Assembly (NCBI GenBank): GCA_039621445.1
Contig: CP154955.1
Span: 16,968,691-17,032,690 of the forward strand
DNA length: 64,000 nucleotides
From: Euglena gracilis
Lineage: Eukaryota > Euglenida > Euglenophyceae > Euglenales
Direction: 5' to 3'
Shown here: piece by piece, positions 63,555-64,000 of the stretch
Layout of the letters: each line of letters begins with the position of its first letter
How positions within the stretch are numbered: the stretch's first letter is position 1
Made by a program: the position numbers and the translations under genes
Notes under the pieces: model-generated
Database searches by the model: none
What the model saw: the letters and a program-made list of their open reading frames with translations, nothing else
What the model was told of the DNA's origin: nothing

Positions 63555-63684
63555 TGCGGTCCAGCACAGCCCGTCGGAGTCGCAGCAAAAGAATAGGCGC
63601 CGGCCAGTGATGGCTTCAAGGAACACCGCCTCCAGGGTCTCCTCAAAGCGCACTGACGGGGCATCCGGATTGGGGGAGTTGGTG
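63555..63684 (-). CDS. internal exon, unknown protein
   Basis: A CAACTCAG acceptor and a GCA|GTGCCA donor. It encodes APSVRFEETLEAVFLEAITG, then RRLFFCCDSDGLCWTA. Codons are mainly G/C-ending. Three Cys with an Asp-Ser-Asp-Gly loop; no family recognised. Likely the same minus-strand gene as the exon at 62102. Confidence 0.55.
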
Positions 63685-63712
63685 CTGAGTTGGTGCAACA
63701 CATGGCAACCAA

Positions 63713-64000
63713 GCTTGTGCTCACCGACCAGGGGGGAGGGGGTAGGGGGTGCTATAGGGTTCCTGCCCCTAGCAGGCACACCCCCGGGGGGTCGGGGGGG
63801 ACACAGAAAAATTTCATTGAAAAATGGCCTTTTCCGAGCCCCCGGCGCCAAAGGCGCCGGGGTCGGAGGGGGGTGCCTGCTACGGGCAGGCACCCCCAAA
63901 AACCCTACCTCCCCCCCCCGGGGGGTCGGATGGATGCTACAGGGTGCCTGCCCCGAGCACCCACCCCCCCCATGGGGTAGGCACCCGACTAAGCACAAGC
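63713..64000. mobile_element. AGGCACCC palindromic element, copy 2 (288 bp)
   Basis: Ends GCTTGTGCTCA and (inverse) TAAGCACAAGC, the latter coinciding with the window end. Interior hairpins CTGCCCCTAGCAGGCACAC, GGCGCCAAAGGCGCC and GTGCCTGCTACGGGCAGGCAC match the 41.1 kb element in inverse order. Confidence 0.7.

Overview
This window is nuclear DNA of a eukaryote, most likely a protist or alga with a repeat-rich genome. I cannot name the species. No stretch reads as a long intact gene. Coding sequence appears as short exons (about 50-180 bases) with very high G/C at third codon positions. They are separated by introns of several hundred to more than a thousand bases full of G/C homopolymers, microsatellites and short transposons. 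No prokaryotic operon, rRNA or tRNA was recognised.

Left half, + strand. Exon-like blocks at 1.1-2.0 kb and 5.3-6.1 kb belong to one or more unrecognised genes; the last has an Asn-Cys-Gln-His motif reminiscent of PPPDE/NlpC-like cysteine proteases. A decayed reverse transcriptase-RNase H relic lies on the minus strand at 6.6-7.7 kb, beside a cluster of about ten palindromes (7.7-10.6 kb). Membrane-helix exons occur at 10.9 and 12.4 kb. From 13.8 to about 31 kb a series of exons looks like one receptor-type protein: a signal anchor, a Cys-rich and N-glycosylated ectodomain resembling a Cache sensor, and a later membrane helix. No cytoplasmic output domain was found.

Right half, minus strand. 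The best-supported gene is the alpha subunit of translation factor eIF2B (36.2 down to 31.7 kb): six exons follow the family order, the first five join in frame, and the C-terminal half was not found. Upstream (44.4 to 38.2 kb) is an unrecognised Pro/Tyr-rich multi-exon gene. Next (54.1 to 47.9 kb) is an SGNH/PC-esterase-like gene ending in a DCTH catalytic motif. Further minus-strand exons lie at 62.1, 62.8 and 63.6 kb.

Mobile DNA dominates. I see a hAT-like miniature element (MITE) family with CAGGGGTTTTTTTA ends and 8-bp target duplications (five copies), a second 8-bp-duplication family with CATACAAT ends (two copies plus fragments), a 592-bp foldback element, and several other dispersed families. 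Many carry the same GGCGCCTTCGGCGCC-type palindrome. Two copies of the first MITE family touch predicted exon borders, and their ends may provide splice sites. That resembles the intron-creating transposons called introners and is the most interesting lead here.

Exon borders were read by eye from GT..AG signals, frame, codon bias and, for eIF2B alpha and the esterase, recalled family motifs. No alignment or transcript data were available, so most gene models are partial.
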